A stretch of DNA of 64,000 bases, taken from DATDAW01 sp036524675. Its GTDB lineage: Bacteria; Verrucomicrobiota; Verrucomicrobiia; Chthoniobacterales; DASVRZ01. The notes under the pieces are model-generated. The model saw only the letters and a list, made by a program, of their open reading frames with translations, made no database searches and had not been told where the DNA came from. The position numbers and the translations under genes are program-made. The stretch spans positions 1 to 64,000 of the forward strand of contig DATDBU010000108.1 of assembly GCA_036524675.1 (NCBI GenBank), written 5' to 3'. Shown here in pieces: positions 7,191 through 14,822 of this stretch. Position 1 is the first letter of the stretch. Each line of letters begins with the position of its first letter.

Positions 7191-8656
7191 AGACCAATTA
7201 CGTCAACGGCAAATGGGTCGCATCTGCTTCCGGAAAAACGCGCGAGATTCTCAATCCCGCCAACAATGAGGTGATTGATACGGTGACTGAGAGCGACGCT
7301 TCGGACGCGGAAGCGGCGGTGGCAGCTGCGAGAGAAGCTTTCGATCATGGCCCGTGGGGCTCCACCCGGGCGCCCGAACGTGCCGCAAAGCTTTTTGCGC
7401 TGGCCGATTTGATCGACAAGCACGCGGATGAACTTGCCCGGATAGACACGCTCAACAATGGCAAGCCCCTTCGCGAGGCGCAGTATGACGTGGCCGATAC
7501 GGCGGGTTGTTTTCGTTACTATGCCGGCCTCGCAACAAAGCCGCAGGGGCAGACTTTTGAAACAGCCGACCCTAACATTGTAACGATGACGGTTCGCGAG
7601 CCGATCGGGGTTTGCGCACAAATCATCCCCTGGAATTATCCGTTGCTCATGGCGGCGTGGAAGCTTGCGCCCGGGCTTGCGGCAGGGAATTGCTGCATTT
7701 TGAAGCCATCGGAAATGACGCCGCTTTCCGCCGTGCGGCTGTTTGAATTGATCGACGAAGTTGGTTTTCCTCCGGGGTCAGCCAATCTGGTTCTGGGGGC
7801 TGGCGAGCCTGTGGGGGCTGCTCTGGCGGAAAGCCATGGAGTGGACAAGATCGCGTTCACAGGCGGCGGTGCTACCGGACGTAAAATCATGCATGCTGCG
7901 ACGGGGAACTTGAAAAAAGTGTCGCTCGAACTCGGTGGAAAAAGTCCCAACATTATTTTTGCGGACTCGGACTTCGAAGCTGCCGTCGAGTTTGCGATGT
8001 TCGGGATTTTTGCCGGCCAGGGTGAGGTTTGCAGCGCCGGCTCGAGACTCATCTTGGAGCGATCTATAGCAGACAAGTTCCTGCCGCGCCTCGCTGCGGC
8101 GGCGGACAAGATCGTCGTGGGAGACGGTCTGGCGCCGGATACGGAAATGGGTCCGCTTATCTCGCGCGCACATCAGGCCAAGGTGCTGGGTTATATCGAA
8201 ACAGGTAAAACGGAAGGAGCGGAGTTGCTCTGCGGCGGCGGCGCGTACGACGATGCGCGAGCATCGGGGAACTTTGTGAAGCCCACGGTTTTCGTCCAGA
8301 CGACGCCGCAGATGACAATAGTCCGGGAGGAAATATTCGGTCCTGTGTTAGTGGTTCAGCTTTTCGACACCGAGGAGGAAGCGGTGAAGTTGGCTAACGA
8401 TACGGTATATGGTTTGGCCGGGGCGGTTCATACGTCGGACGGAGCCAAAGCACAGCGGATTATCTCCAAAATGCGCGCTGGAATTACGTGGATCAACCAC
8501 TATCATCCGACATTCAACGAAGCGCCTTGGGGCGGTTACAAACAATCCGGCATGGGGCGCGAGCTTGGCACGTATGGCTATGAGGCTTACACAGAGGTCA
8601 AACAGATCAATATCAACCTTGCTCCGGGACGGATCGGATGGTTTAAGAACGTCTGA
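7187..8656 (+). CDS. Betaine-/aminobutyraldehyde-type aldehyde dehydrogenase
   Basis: This 489-residue ALDH has PWNYPLLMAAWKLAPGLAAG, ILKPSE, FTGGGATG, the Glu in SLELGGKSPNIIF, the Cys in AGQGEVCSAGSRL, and EEIFGPVL. The WNYPLLMA form and overall pattern are those of betaine-aldehyde and gamma-aminobutyraldehyde dehydrogenases (BetB, PatD, GbsA). It would oxidise an amino-aldehyde to the acid with NAD+. It starts inside the stop of the preceding ALDH (ATGA overlap) and is followed after 39 bases by a PotA-like ATPase gene. BetB and PatD cannot be told apart from the sequence; the PotA neighbour slightly favours polyamine catabolism. Confidence 0.85.
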   Translation: MKTNYVNGKWVASASGKTREILNPANNEVIDTVTESDASDAEAAVAAAREAFDHGPWGSTRAPERAAKLFALADLIDKHADELARIDTLNNGKPLREAQYDVADTAGCFRYYAGLATKPQGQTFETADPNIVTMTVREPIGVCAQIIPWNYPLLMAAWKLAPGLAAGNCCILKPSEMTPLSAVRLFELIDEVGFPPGSANLVLGAGEPVGAALAESHGVDKIAFTGGGATGRKIMHAATGNLKKVSLELGGKSPNIIFADSDFEAAVEFAMFGIFAGQGEVCSAGSRLILERSIADKFLPRLAAAADKIVVGDGLAPDTEMGPLISRAHQAKVLGYIETGKTEGAELLCGGGAYDDARASGNFVKPTVFVQTTPQMTIVREEIFGPVLVVQLFDTEEEAVKLANDTVYGLAGAVHTSDGAKAQRIISKMRAGITWINHYHPTFNEAPWGGYKQSGMGRELGTYGYEAYTEVKQININLAPGRIGWFKNV

Positions 8657-8695
8657 CGCCGCCAGGACGGGGCGTCCGCTATTGAGTTTCTCATT

Positions 8696-9778
8696 ATGAA
8701 CATGGTCGAACTTCGGGATATCCATAAGCGCTTTGGCAATTATACTGCCGTTGATGGTGTTAGTCTGGATATCCGCGAGGGCGAGTTTATGACGTTTCTT
8801 GGGCCTTCCGGCTGCGGCAAGACGACCTGTCTGCGAATGATCAGCGGTTTCGAACGTCCGACGTCGGGAACAGTTTGGCTGGGAGGCAGGAACGTGACGG
8901 ACGCGCCCCCGTACGCACGCGACGTCAACCAGGTTTTCCAAAGTTACGCTCTGTTTCCGCATCTCACTGTGGCCGAGAATATTGCGTTCGGACTCAAGAT
9001 GAAAAAAGTTCCGGGTGCGGAGATTAAGAAGCGCGTGGACAGGGTGATAGAGAGCGTGTCCCTTGGGCCGATGGCGACACGAAAACCGTCCCAGTTGTCG
9101 GGCGGTCAACGGCAACGGGTGGCCCTGGCGCGGGCGATCGTGTGTGAGCCGAAGGTGCTCCTGCTGGATGAACCTCTCTCTGCACTGGACGCAAAATTGC
9201 GCCAACAGATGCGAATGGAATTAAAGCATTTGCAGAAAAAACTGGGCATTAGTTTTGTCTTTGTAACGCACGACCAGGAGGAAGCTCTAACCATGTCTGA
9301 TCGCGTGGCGGTCATGAGCCAAGGAAAAGTAGAGCAGGTTGGAGCGGCCGCGGAAATCTATCATCGGCCTGCAACCCGGTTTGTCGCGAGTTTTATTGGT
9401 GAAACAAACATTGTCGGCGCTGAAGTCTTGGGGACGGATGGCGGCGCCATTGTATGCAAGCTCGAAGGTGGCTTGATATTAAAAGTAGCCGGGAAGAATG
9501 GCACGACGCCGGACACGGGAAGCAAATGGCTTGTTTCGTTGCGGCCGGAAAAAATCCGGCTTCAGCACGGGCCGATGGAGGGAACGAATGTCTTCAAAGC
9601 GACAATTACCGAAGAGACGTTTAAAGGGGCGGTGGATGATCTGACGATCATGACCGAAGGCGGGCTGGAGTTGCAGACTTTGGTTGCGAACGATGGAGTG
9701 GGGGAGTTGGAATTCGACCCCGGCGATGACGTCTGGTGCCGGCTGTATCCGGAAGATATTGTTTTGGTGAAAGAGTAG
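8696..9778 (+). CDS. potA: PotA-type ABC transporter ATP-binding protein
   Basis: This 360-residue protein carries Walker A GPSGCGKTT (residues 36-44), a Q-loop (NQVFQSYALFPHLTV), the signature LSGGQRQR near 133-140, Walker B LLLDEPLSALD and the switch His in VTHDQEEA. The C-terminal 120 residues form the TOBE/OB domain of the spermidine/putrescine and related importers. By family it powers polyamine or iron/sugar uptake. No permease or binding-protein gene follows; the next gene, pyrF, is convergent. So it is either an orphan ATPase or its partners are elsewhere. It follows the two ALDH genes closely and is probably in their operon. Confidence 0.85.
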   Translation: MNMVELRDIHKRFGNYTAVDGVSLDIREGEFMTFLGPSGCGKTTCLRMISGFERPTSGTVWLGGRNVTDAPPYARDVNQVFQSYALFPHLTVAENIAFGLKMKKVPGAEIKKRVDRVIESVSLGPMATRKPSQLSGGQRQRVALARAIVCEPKVLLLDEPLSALDAKLRQQMRMELKHLQKKLGISFVFVTHDQEEALTMSDRVAVMSQGKVEQVGAAAEIYHRPATRFVASFIGETNIVGAEVLGTDGGAIVCKLEGGLILKVAGKNGTTPDTGSKWLVSLRPEKIRLQHGPMEGTNVFKATITEETFKGAVDDLTIMTEGGLELQTLVANDGVGELEFDPGDDVWCRLYPEDIVLVKE

Positions 9779-9830
9779 CCGGACGTCAGTCGTTGCCCAG
9801 GGGAGGCTGCTGGACTGCGGGAACGAGAAG

Positions 9831-10538
9831 CTACAGACTGGCCGCAATGGCGCGCGCCGCGGCCACGGGATCCGGGGAAGCGGTAATGGGGCGACCAATA
9901 ACGAGGTAGTCGGCGCCTTGGGCCACGGCTTCGCCGGGGGTCATGATGCGTTTTTGGTCACCCGCATCAGAGCCGGCGGGACGGATTCCAGGAATGACGA
10001 GTTTCATTTCCGCTGGGATCACACGCCGGAGCAGGGCGACTTCGAGGGGGCTGGCTACGAGGCCACCCAAGCCAGCGCTGGCAGCAAGTTTGCCCAACGA
10101 TTCGACCTGTTCCGCAACGGGCCGCGTCACACCCGTTTCACTGAGCGTTTGCTGGTTGGAGCTGGTCAGCACCGTGACACCGAGGACGCGCGTCGCCGAC
10201 CCGGCAGCTCCGCGTGCAGCGGCTGCGAGCATTTCGTGACCTCCACTGGCATGAACAGTCAGCATTTGGATGTCGAGAGCAACCGCCGATTCGACGGCGT
10301 GGAGAACCGTGTTCGGGATATCGTGAAATTTGAGATCGAGAAAAACTTTGGCTCCGGTGGCACGGACGAGCCGAACGATTTCGGGGCCGTTGCGAGTGAA
10401 AAGTTGAAGGCCAATTTTGAACCAGCCGACTTCCGGGGAAAGAATCTCGACCAGGTGCAGGGCTTCTGCTGCCGTCGTAACGTCGAGAGGGACGATTATT
10501 TTCTCTTTTGCCTCGGCAACGTTTTTTACAGGATGCAT
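9831..10538 (-). CDS. pyrF: Orotidine 5'-phosphate decarboxylase
   Basis: PyrF converts OMP to UMP, the last step of de novo pyrimidine synthesis. The catalytic DLKFHDIPNT block (D-x-K-x-x-D) near residues 70-79, the early substrate Asp in IIVPLDV, and the phosphate-binding PGIRPAG plus GADYLVIGRPIT near the C-terminus are all present. I place the start at ATG 10538, giving 235 residues, the usual length; the 26 residues upstream in frame are unrelated to the family. The start faces the ispE start with 6 bases between them. pyrE is about 33 kb away, so the pathway genes are dispersed. Confidence 0.93.
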   Translation of the reverse strand: MHPVKNVAEAKEKIIVPLDVTTAAEALHLVEILSPEVGWFKIGLQLFTRNGPEIVRLVRATGAKVFLDLKFHDIPNTVLHAVESAVALDIQMLTVHASGGHEMLAAAARGAAGSATRVLGVTVLTSSNQQTLSETGVTRPVAEQVESLGKLAASAGLGGLVASPLEVALLRRVIPAEMKLVIPGIRPAGSDAGDQKRIMTPGEAVAQGADYLVIGRPITASPDPVAAARAIAASL

Positions 10539-10544
10539 GGCTCG

Positions 10545-11429
10545 ATGAAGCGTTTTGCGCCTGCCAAAATCAATCTTTCTCTCGAAGTGCTCGGAAAGCG
10601 CCCGGATGGATTTCACGATCTGCGGAGCCTGTTTTGCCCTATTTCATTGGTCGACGAGTTGGATTTTGAAAGAGCCACGTGTTTCGAGTTTTCGTGTTCC
10701 GATCCGTCGATTCCGAGGGATGAGAGAAATCTGGTTGTCAAAGCGGCGAAGTGGTTTGGCGGCGGTGTATTGCCGAAAGTGCGTGTGCATTTGGAGAAAC
10801 GCATTCCCCATAGCGCGGGTTTAGGCGGCGGAAGTAGTGACGCCGCGACGACGCTACTGGCATTGAATGAGCTTGCGTCGGAGCCGAAGTCTTTTGGGGA
10901 ATTATCCGAGATTGCGGCGTCGCTGGGATCGGACGTGCCATTTTTTTTGCATGAGTCACCAGCCTGGTGTGAGGGAAGGGGAGAACGGGTTGCTCCTGCG
11001 AGACTGGAGAACACGTTTGTGGTGCTCCTTTTCAAACCGGGATTCGGCGTCCCAACTCCCTGGGCCTACAAAAATCTCGCCGCAAGCCGGGAGTTGCCCA
11101 GTATTCCTTATGCGCGGCAGCAGACCGTCGCCGGCAGCTTGGTAAATGATTTGGAGCGTCCTGTTTTTGAGAAATACGTACTGCTTGGGTTGGTGAAGAA
11201 ATGGCTGCTCGATCAACCCGAAACGCTCGGCGCGCTGATGTCAGGATCGGGCGCAACCATGTTTGCCATTGCCAGCAAGCACGCAGATGCGACGGCGCTG
11301 CGTGAACGGCTGCTGATGGAGGTTGGCGCTGACAATTGGACGTGGGTGGGAAGCGTAATGCCTTTTCCACTGACCGACCTGCGCCAAGGTAAAAGCCGGT
11401 CTTTTTCGCTGGAGAACAGGACAAAATAA
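10545..11429 (+). CDS. ispE: 4-diphosphocytidyl-2-C-methyl-D-erythritol kinase
   Basis: IspE phosphorylates CDP-methylerythritol in the non-mevalonate isoprenoid pathway. The GHMP-kinase features are visible: the N-terminal APAKINLSLEVLGKRPDGFH, the ATP-binding loop HSAGLGGGSSDAA near residues 86-98, LGSDVPFFL, and MSGSGATMFAI near the C-terminus. ATG 10545 gives 294 residues, the family length; the frame is open upstream only because it runs antisense to pyrF. It is transcribed divergently from pyrF with start codons 6 bases apart, so each promoter must lie inside the other gene or start further downstream. Confidence 0.93.
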   Translation: MKRFAPAKINLSLEVLGKRPDGFHDLRSLFCPISLVDELDFERATCFEFSCSDPSIPRDERNLVVKAAKWFGGGVLPKVRVHLEKRIPHSAGLGGGSSDAATTLLALNELASEPKSFGELSEIAASLGSDVPFFLHESPAWCEGRGERVAPARLENTFVVLLFKPGFGVPTPWAYKNLAASRELPSIPYARQQTVAGSLVNDLERPVFEKYVLLGLVKKWLLDQPETLGALMSGSGATMFAIASKHADATALRERLLMEVGADNWTWVGSVMPFPLTDLRQGKSRSFSLENRTK

Positions 11430-11490
11430 GGCCACTTTTTGGCAAGTCACGCGCCTGTTGGAAACTACGGGCGGAATGACGGTATAGATT

Positions 11491-11988
11491 ATGAGCATCC
11501 CCCCGCCTGACTACTCCTCTTTTCACATCGAGGACTGCGAAGACGTTATCGGCCTGGTAAAAACCCTCGTCGATGGCCGCCATCCCGGAATTCTTGGCAC
11601 CGTGGATAAGGATGGAAAACCCCATCTGCGCTGGATGGCGACGTTTTCCTTTTCCGAATTCCCTGTTTTTCACGCACTGACGCATCCCCAGAGCGAAAAG
11701 GTGGCGCAGATTTGGGAAAATCCCAACGTCGATTGGATGTTTTCCAACGAAGACCTGAGTCTCGTTGTTAATCTCTCCGGCAAAGCCCGCGTGCTCACCG
11801 ACACTCCATCGCTAAAACGGATCTGGGCCAAGATCGACGACAAGTCACACGCTTATTTTCTCAACCAATACGCAAAAGGTGCAGGTTTCGTGGCGATCGA
11901 GACGGTCGTGAAAGCCGTCCGGTGCACCTCGCCCCGTGACGACCTGCGTTTCGACCTGGAAACGGCCGAGCTCGCGCGCGCACGCTGA
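11491..11988 (+). CDS. Pyridoxamine 5'-phosphate oxidase-like flavin-binding protein
   Basis: This 165-residue protein has the split-barrel pattern of the PNPOx-like family: ILGTVDKDGKPHLRWMATF near residues 34-52, then HPQSEKVAQIWENPNVDWMF and VNLSGKARVLTD. Such proteins bind FMN, F420 or haem and are often general-stress proteins; the cofactor cannot be told here. It is monocistronic and lies 60 bases after ispE. It probably does not make pyridoxal phosphate, as it lacks the C-terminal dimerisation region of PdxH. Confidence 0.8.
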   Translation: MSIPPPDYSSFHIEDCEDVIGLVKTLVDGRHPGILGTVDKDGKPHLRWMATFSFSEFPVFHALTHPQSEKVAQIWENPNVDWMFSNEDLSLVVNLSGKARVLTDTPSLKRIWAKIDDKSHAYFLNQYAKGAGFVAIETVVKAVRCTSPRDDLRFDLETAELARAR

Positions 11989-12103
11989 GGAAAGACGCTA
12001 CCGGGTCGATGACCCCGGCTACAGAGAGAGGGCGCTGTAATCGGCCTCCCGTGAGGCAGGCCTCCGCACTTTCCGGTCTGAGTTTCGAACACGGCTTAGG
12101 GAA

Positions 12104-12259
12104 ATTCCCTAGTCGCCTGCACTTGATTCCTAGTTGCGTTGGTCCATTCCTCCGATTGTGGCAGCGCGGCGAGAAGCCTAGTTTGAATGCAGGAAAACGC
12201 CAGTTGCCGCCCTGAGTCGAATCCCGTTTTCTCTCCCTATTTCCACCTCGGCAACTAGG
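12104..12259. promoter_or_regulatory. Repeated CCTAGTTGC-type sites upstream of the PocR/AraC gene
   Basis: CCTAGTCGC (12108-12116) and CCTAGTTGC (12129-12137) are direct repeats spaced exactly 21 bases apart, two helical turns. An inverted copy, GCAACTAGG, lies at 12251-12259, about 20 bases before the regulator start, and weaker relatives occur near 12176 and 12200. The phasing and place suit binding sites for the AraC-type regulator encoded next; autoregulation is an inference. Confidence 0.5.
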
Positions 12260-12281
12260 GAGTTTGTCCCGGACGAAGACT

Positions 12282-13169
12282 ATGAGCAACTCCAATACCC
12301 AGTTCATCGCGATGCTGTCGGAATCGCAGATTTACAAGGACTACGAACGCGCCTTCAGCGAGACCACCGGCTTGCCGCTCAACCTTCGACCCATTGAACA
12401 TTGGAAGCTGGCGCATCGAGGCAGAAAACATGAGAGCCCCTTCTGCGCGCTTATGGCCCGTTCCAACAAGAGCTGCGCAGCCTGCCTGAGGATCCAGCAA
12501 GAAATTTCCAATCCCACCTCGCATGAAACACAGTCGGCAATATGTTTTGCGGGCCTTTGCGAGACCAGCGTGCCTTTGCGGGTCGGCGAAAATCTTGTCG
12601 GCTTTCTCCAGGTCGGAGAAGTTAGGTTTCGTGCTCCGGACAAGGGCGGTTTTGGCAAAATCGCCGAACAACTGCGCGAATGGGGATCCAGCGTTGATCT
12701 TACGGAGGCCGAAGGCGCATGGCGCCGCACGCGGACGATTTCAAAGGGCCAGTATGATCAGATCGTCCGTCTCCTGGAAATTTTTGCACAACATCTCGCG
12801 CTTGTGGCCAATCAGCTCTTGATACGCCAGGAAAGGGCGGAACCCCCTGCGATCACCCGGGCCCGGCAGTTTATCGAGGCGCATTATGCTGAGGAACTTC
12901 CGCTGCAGAAGGTTGCCAGGGCAGTTAACATGAGCAGCTTCTATTTTTGCAAGGTGTTCCGCAAAGTAACGGGTCTTACCTTTACGGACTACCTTTCACG
13001 AGTGCGTGTGGAAAAAGCAAAAAAACTGCTGTTGAATCCGAATGCGCGTGTTAGCGAAATTGCTTTTGATTCCGGTTTTGCCTCAATCACAAACTTCAAC
13101 CGGACATTCAAACATTTCGTCGGTCATTCTCCCACCGACTATCGCGAGACGTTGCCAAGTGCAGCCTGA
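12282..13169 (+). CDS. AraC-family regulator with N-terminal PocR sensor domain
   Basis: The N-terminal 170 residues form a PocR-type ligand-binding domain with conserved cysteines: SPFCALM, KSCAACLRIQQE, and CFAGLCETSVPLRVGENLVG, then FLQVGEV. Residues 190-290 form the double helix-turn-helix of AraC regulators (LPLQKVARAVNMSSFYFCKV and VSEIAFDSGFASITNFNRTF). PocR domains are thought to sense small hydrocarbon derivatives such as propanediol. ATG 12282 gives 295 residues. The sequence just upstream holds repeated sites that may be its operators. No obvious target operon adjoins; the stress-protein gene 80 bases downstream may be one. Confidence 0.9.
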   Translation: MSNSNTQFIAMLSESQIYKDYERAFSETTGLPLNLRPIEHWKLAHRGRKHESPFCALMARSNKSCAACLRIQQEISNPTSHETQSAICFAGLCETSVPLRVGENLVGFLQVGEVRFRAPDKGGFGKIAEQLREWGSSVDLTEAEGAWRRTRTISKGQYDQIVRLLEIFAQHLALVANQLLIRQERAEPPAITRARQFIEAHYAEELPLQKVARAVNMSSFYFCKVFRKVTGLTFTDYLSRVRVEKAKKLLLNPNARVSEIAFDSGFASITNFNRTFKHFVGHSPTDYRETLPSAA

Positions 13170-13250
13170 TGAACGTTTTGCGCCGTTCCTTAATTAGGCC
13201 GAGCCAATTTTTGGGAATGTATAGCCAAAATCCGGAGAGTATCTCCTGTG

Positions 13251-13835
13251 ATGAAATGGGACACTCGTGGCAATACGATGAAAACAACCACCGAAGTCGC
13301 TCAAACCAACGCGCCCCTAACTTCAACCAACGTTTTGCCAACGGCCGGTGAAGATCGGTCTCCAAAAGGCCGGCGGCGCAAATCCGCTGCGTTGAAAGTA
13401 ACGAATATCCTGGTGCCCATCGATTTTTCCACGACGTCACACCAGGCGCTGGAGTACGCGGTGCCAATCGCCAGCCAGTTCGAAGCAAAGATTACATTGG
13501 TTCACGCCGTCGAAACCTTCTCCCTTGCCCCGGGCCTGACGTATGTACCTGTGGATGGAAGGCTTTTGACAGCACCCATCGAGCGCAATCTGCAAAGGCT
13601 GGCCAGGAGGACCATCGAGCCGGAGCTTTTGAGAGACTTGCTGGTCCGCGCCGGCACACCTTTCGAAGTCATCACAAACGTGGCCCGAGAATTGGAAATC
13701 GATCTTATTGTTATGACGACTCACGGATATACCGGCGTTCAGCATCTTTTCCAAGGCAGCGTCACCGAACGTGTTGTGCGCGAGGCACCGTGTCCGGTGT
13801 TGGTCGTCCATCCGACCGAGCCCGAATTTGTGTAA
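13251..13835 (+). CDS. Universal stress protein (UspA family)
   Basis: A single Usp domain follows a basic 45-residue N-terminal extension rich in Thr, Lys and Arg. It shows NILVPIDFSTTSHQALEYA at the start of the fold and the ATP-binding signature G-2x-G-9x-G-S in THGYTGVQHLFQGSVTERV, so it should be an ATP-binding Usp. The start is uncertain: GTG 13248, ATG 13251 or ATG 13278 all keep the domain whole. It lies downstream of the PocR/AraC gene on the same strand and is followed by a strong hairpin. Confidence 0.88.
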   Translation: MKWDTRGNTMKTTTEVAQTNAPLTSTNVLPTAGEDRSPKGRRRKSAALKVTNILVPIDFSTTSHQALEYAVPIASQFEAKITLVHAVETFSLAPGLTYVPVDGRLLTAPIERNLQRLARRTIEPELLRDLLVRAGTPFEVITNVARELEIDLIVMTTHGYTGVQHLFQGSVTERVVREAPCPVLVVHPTEPEFV

Positions 13836-13892
13836 AGAAACTTTGGTAAACAGCACTGAACACGATGGCTTCGAGCGGAGAACCCAAGCAGC

Positions 13893-13932
13893 GGCGCTTT
13901 CCAACCGCCTAAACGGGCGCTTGGAAAGCGCC
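13893..13932. terminator. Strong hairpin between convergent genes
   Basis: GGCGCTTTCCAA (13893-13904) and its exact reverse complement (13921-13932) form a 12-bp stem with a 16-base loop. It sits between the convergent usp gene and the TIM-barrel gene. There is no long T-run on either side, so Rho-independent termination is plausible but not certain. Confidence 0.6.
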
Positions 13933-13976
13933 CCTCCTTGTAAAAAACGCCACGGCTGACGATTTGCGAAAGTAAA

Positions 13977-14822
13977 CTAATGTGGTTTTAGCGCGGTGTG
14001 ACGCGAGATTTTGCGCAGCCAGGAGCGGCCACGGCGGGCATTGGACATGGTCGTCTCGGGACTTTCGGTGCCGGCCATTTCCACAATGAGCGGGCCGTGA
14101 AATCCGCCGAGGGAAAGATCGTGCAGCAACTGCTCCCAATTGATTCGACCATCGCCGGGTGGCAGATGATCGTCACCGGTCCCGTTATTGTCGTGAGCGT
14201 GGATCATCCTCAAGTGCCCGGCCAGTTTGCGAACGAGGTTGAAAAGGTCGCCCGAGAGATGCGCATGACCCGTATCAAGGCAGGCGCCAGCATCCATGTC
14301 TTCGAGTGCGTCGAGGATCCATAGAATGTCGCTCGTATTTCCGAAAAGGAGATGGGGCAGCTTGTTCTCCAATGCACAGCCAATTCCGAGTTCCGTGCAG
14401 CGGCGGGCGACTTGGTTCAAGACGCCAACGGTGTTTTCCATGCGTTGAAGCCGTTCCTCTGGTGGAGGTATGACCGCGTGCTCCGGCCCGGGATGAATGA
14501 CCAGATACTGCGCATTCAGCGTCGCCGCCGCCTCGACGGCCTGCAAAATTTCCCGAAGCGCGATTTCGCGCCGGTCCGTTTCGATCGCCGAGATGTCAAT
14601 GTGATCCGCAAACGGCGCGTGGAATGAAAAAACGGCCATGCCGAGCTCGTGGATCCGCGTCGCAGCAGTCTGAACAGCGTTCAAGTCGTGATAATCCAGA
14701 TGCCTGGGGGCGGAGCACACTTCAATGAAGCTGAAGCCGCTCTCGCGGATCGTCAGCAGGCAATCCAGGATGTTATTTTGGTAAAAACAGCCGGTTGAAA
14801 GGCCGATGGGCCAAATATTCAT
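13977..14822 (-). CDS. Xylose isomerase-like / AP endonuclease 2-type TIM-barrel metalloenzyme
   Basis: From ATG 14822 this is a 281-residue TIM barrel. All positions that form the three-zinc site in endonuclease IV have candidates with similar spacing: H68 (SFHAPF), H110 (LVIHPGPEH), E152 (CALENK), D183 and H186 (CLDTGHAH), H208 (MIHAHDN), D217 and H219 (GDDHLPPGDG) and E248 (LIVEMAG). Sugar-phosphate isomerases of the same superfamily share a subset, so the activity, isomerase or phosphodiesterase, is open. The start lies 50 bases inside the upstream primase-like gene, implying coupled translation. The frame is open further upstream to 15029, but that part only mirrors the neighbour. Confidence 0.8.
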   Translation of the reverse strand: MNIWPIGLSTGCFYQNNILDCLLTIRESGFSFIEVCSAPRHLDYHDLNAVQTAATRIHELGMAVFSFHAPFADHIDISAIETDRREIALREILQAVEAAATLNAQYLVIHPGPEHAVIPPPEERLQRMENTVGVLNQVARRCTELGIGCALENKLPHLLFGNTSDILWILDALEDMDAGACLDTGHAHLSGDLFNLVRKLAGHLRMIHAHDNNGTGDDHLPPGDGRINWEQLLHDLSLGGFHGPLIVEMAGTESPETTMSNARRGRSWLRKISRHTALKPH

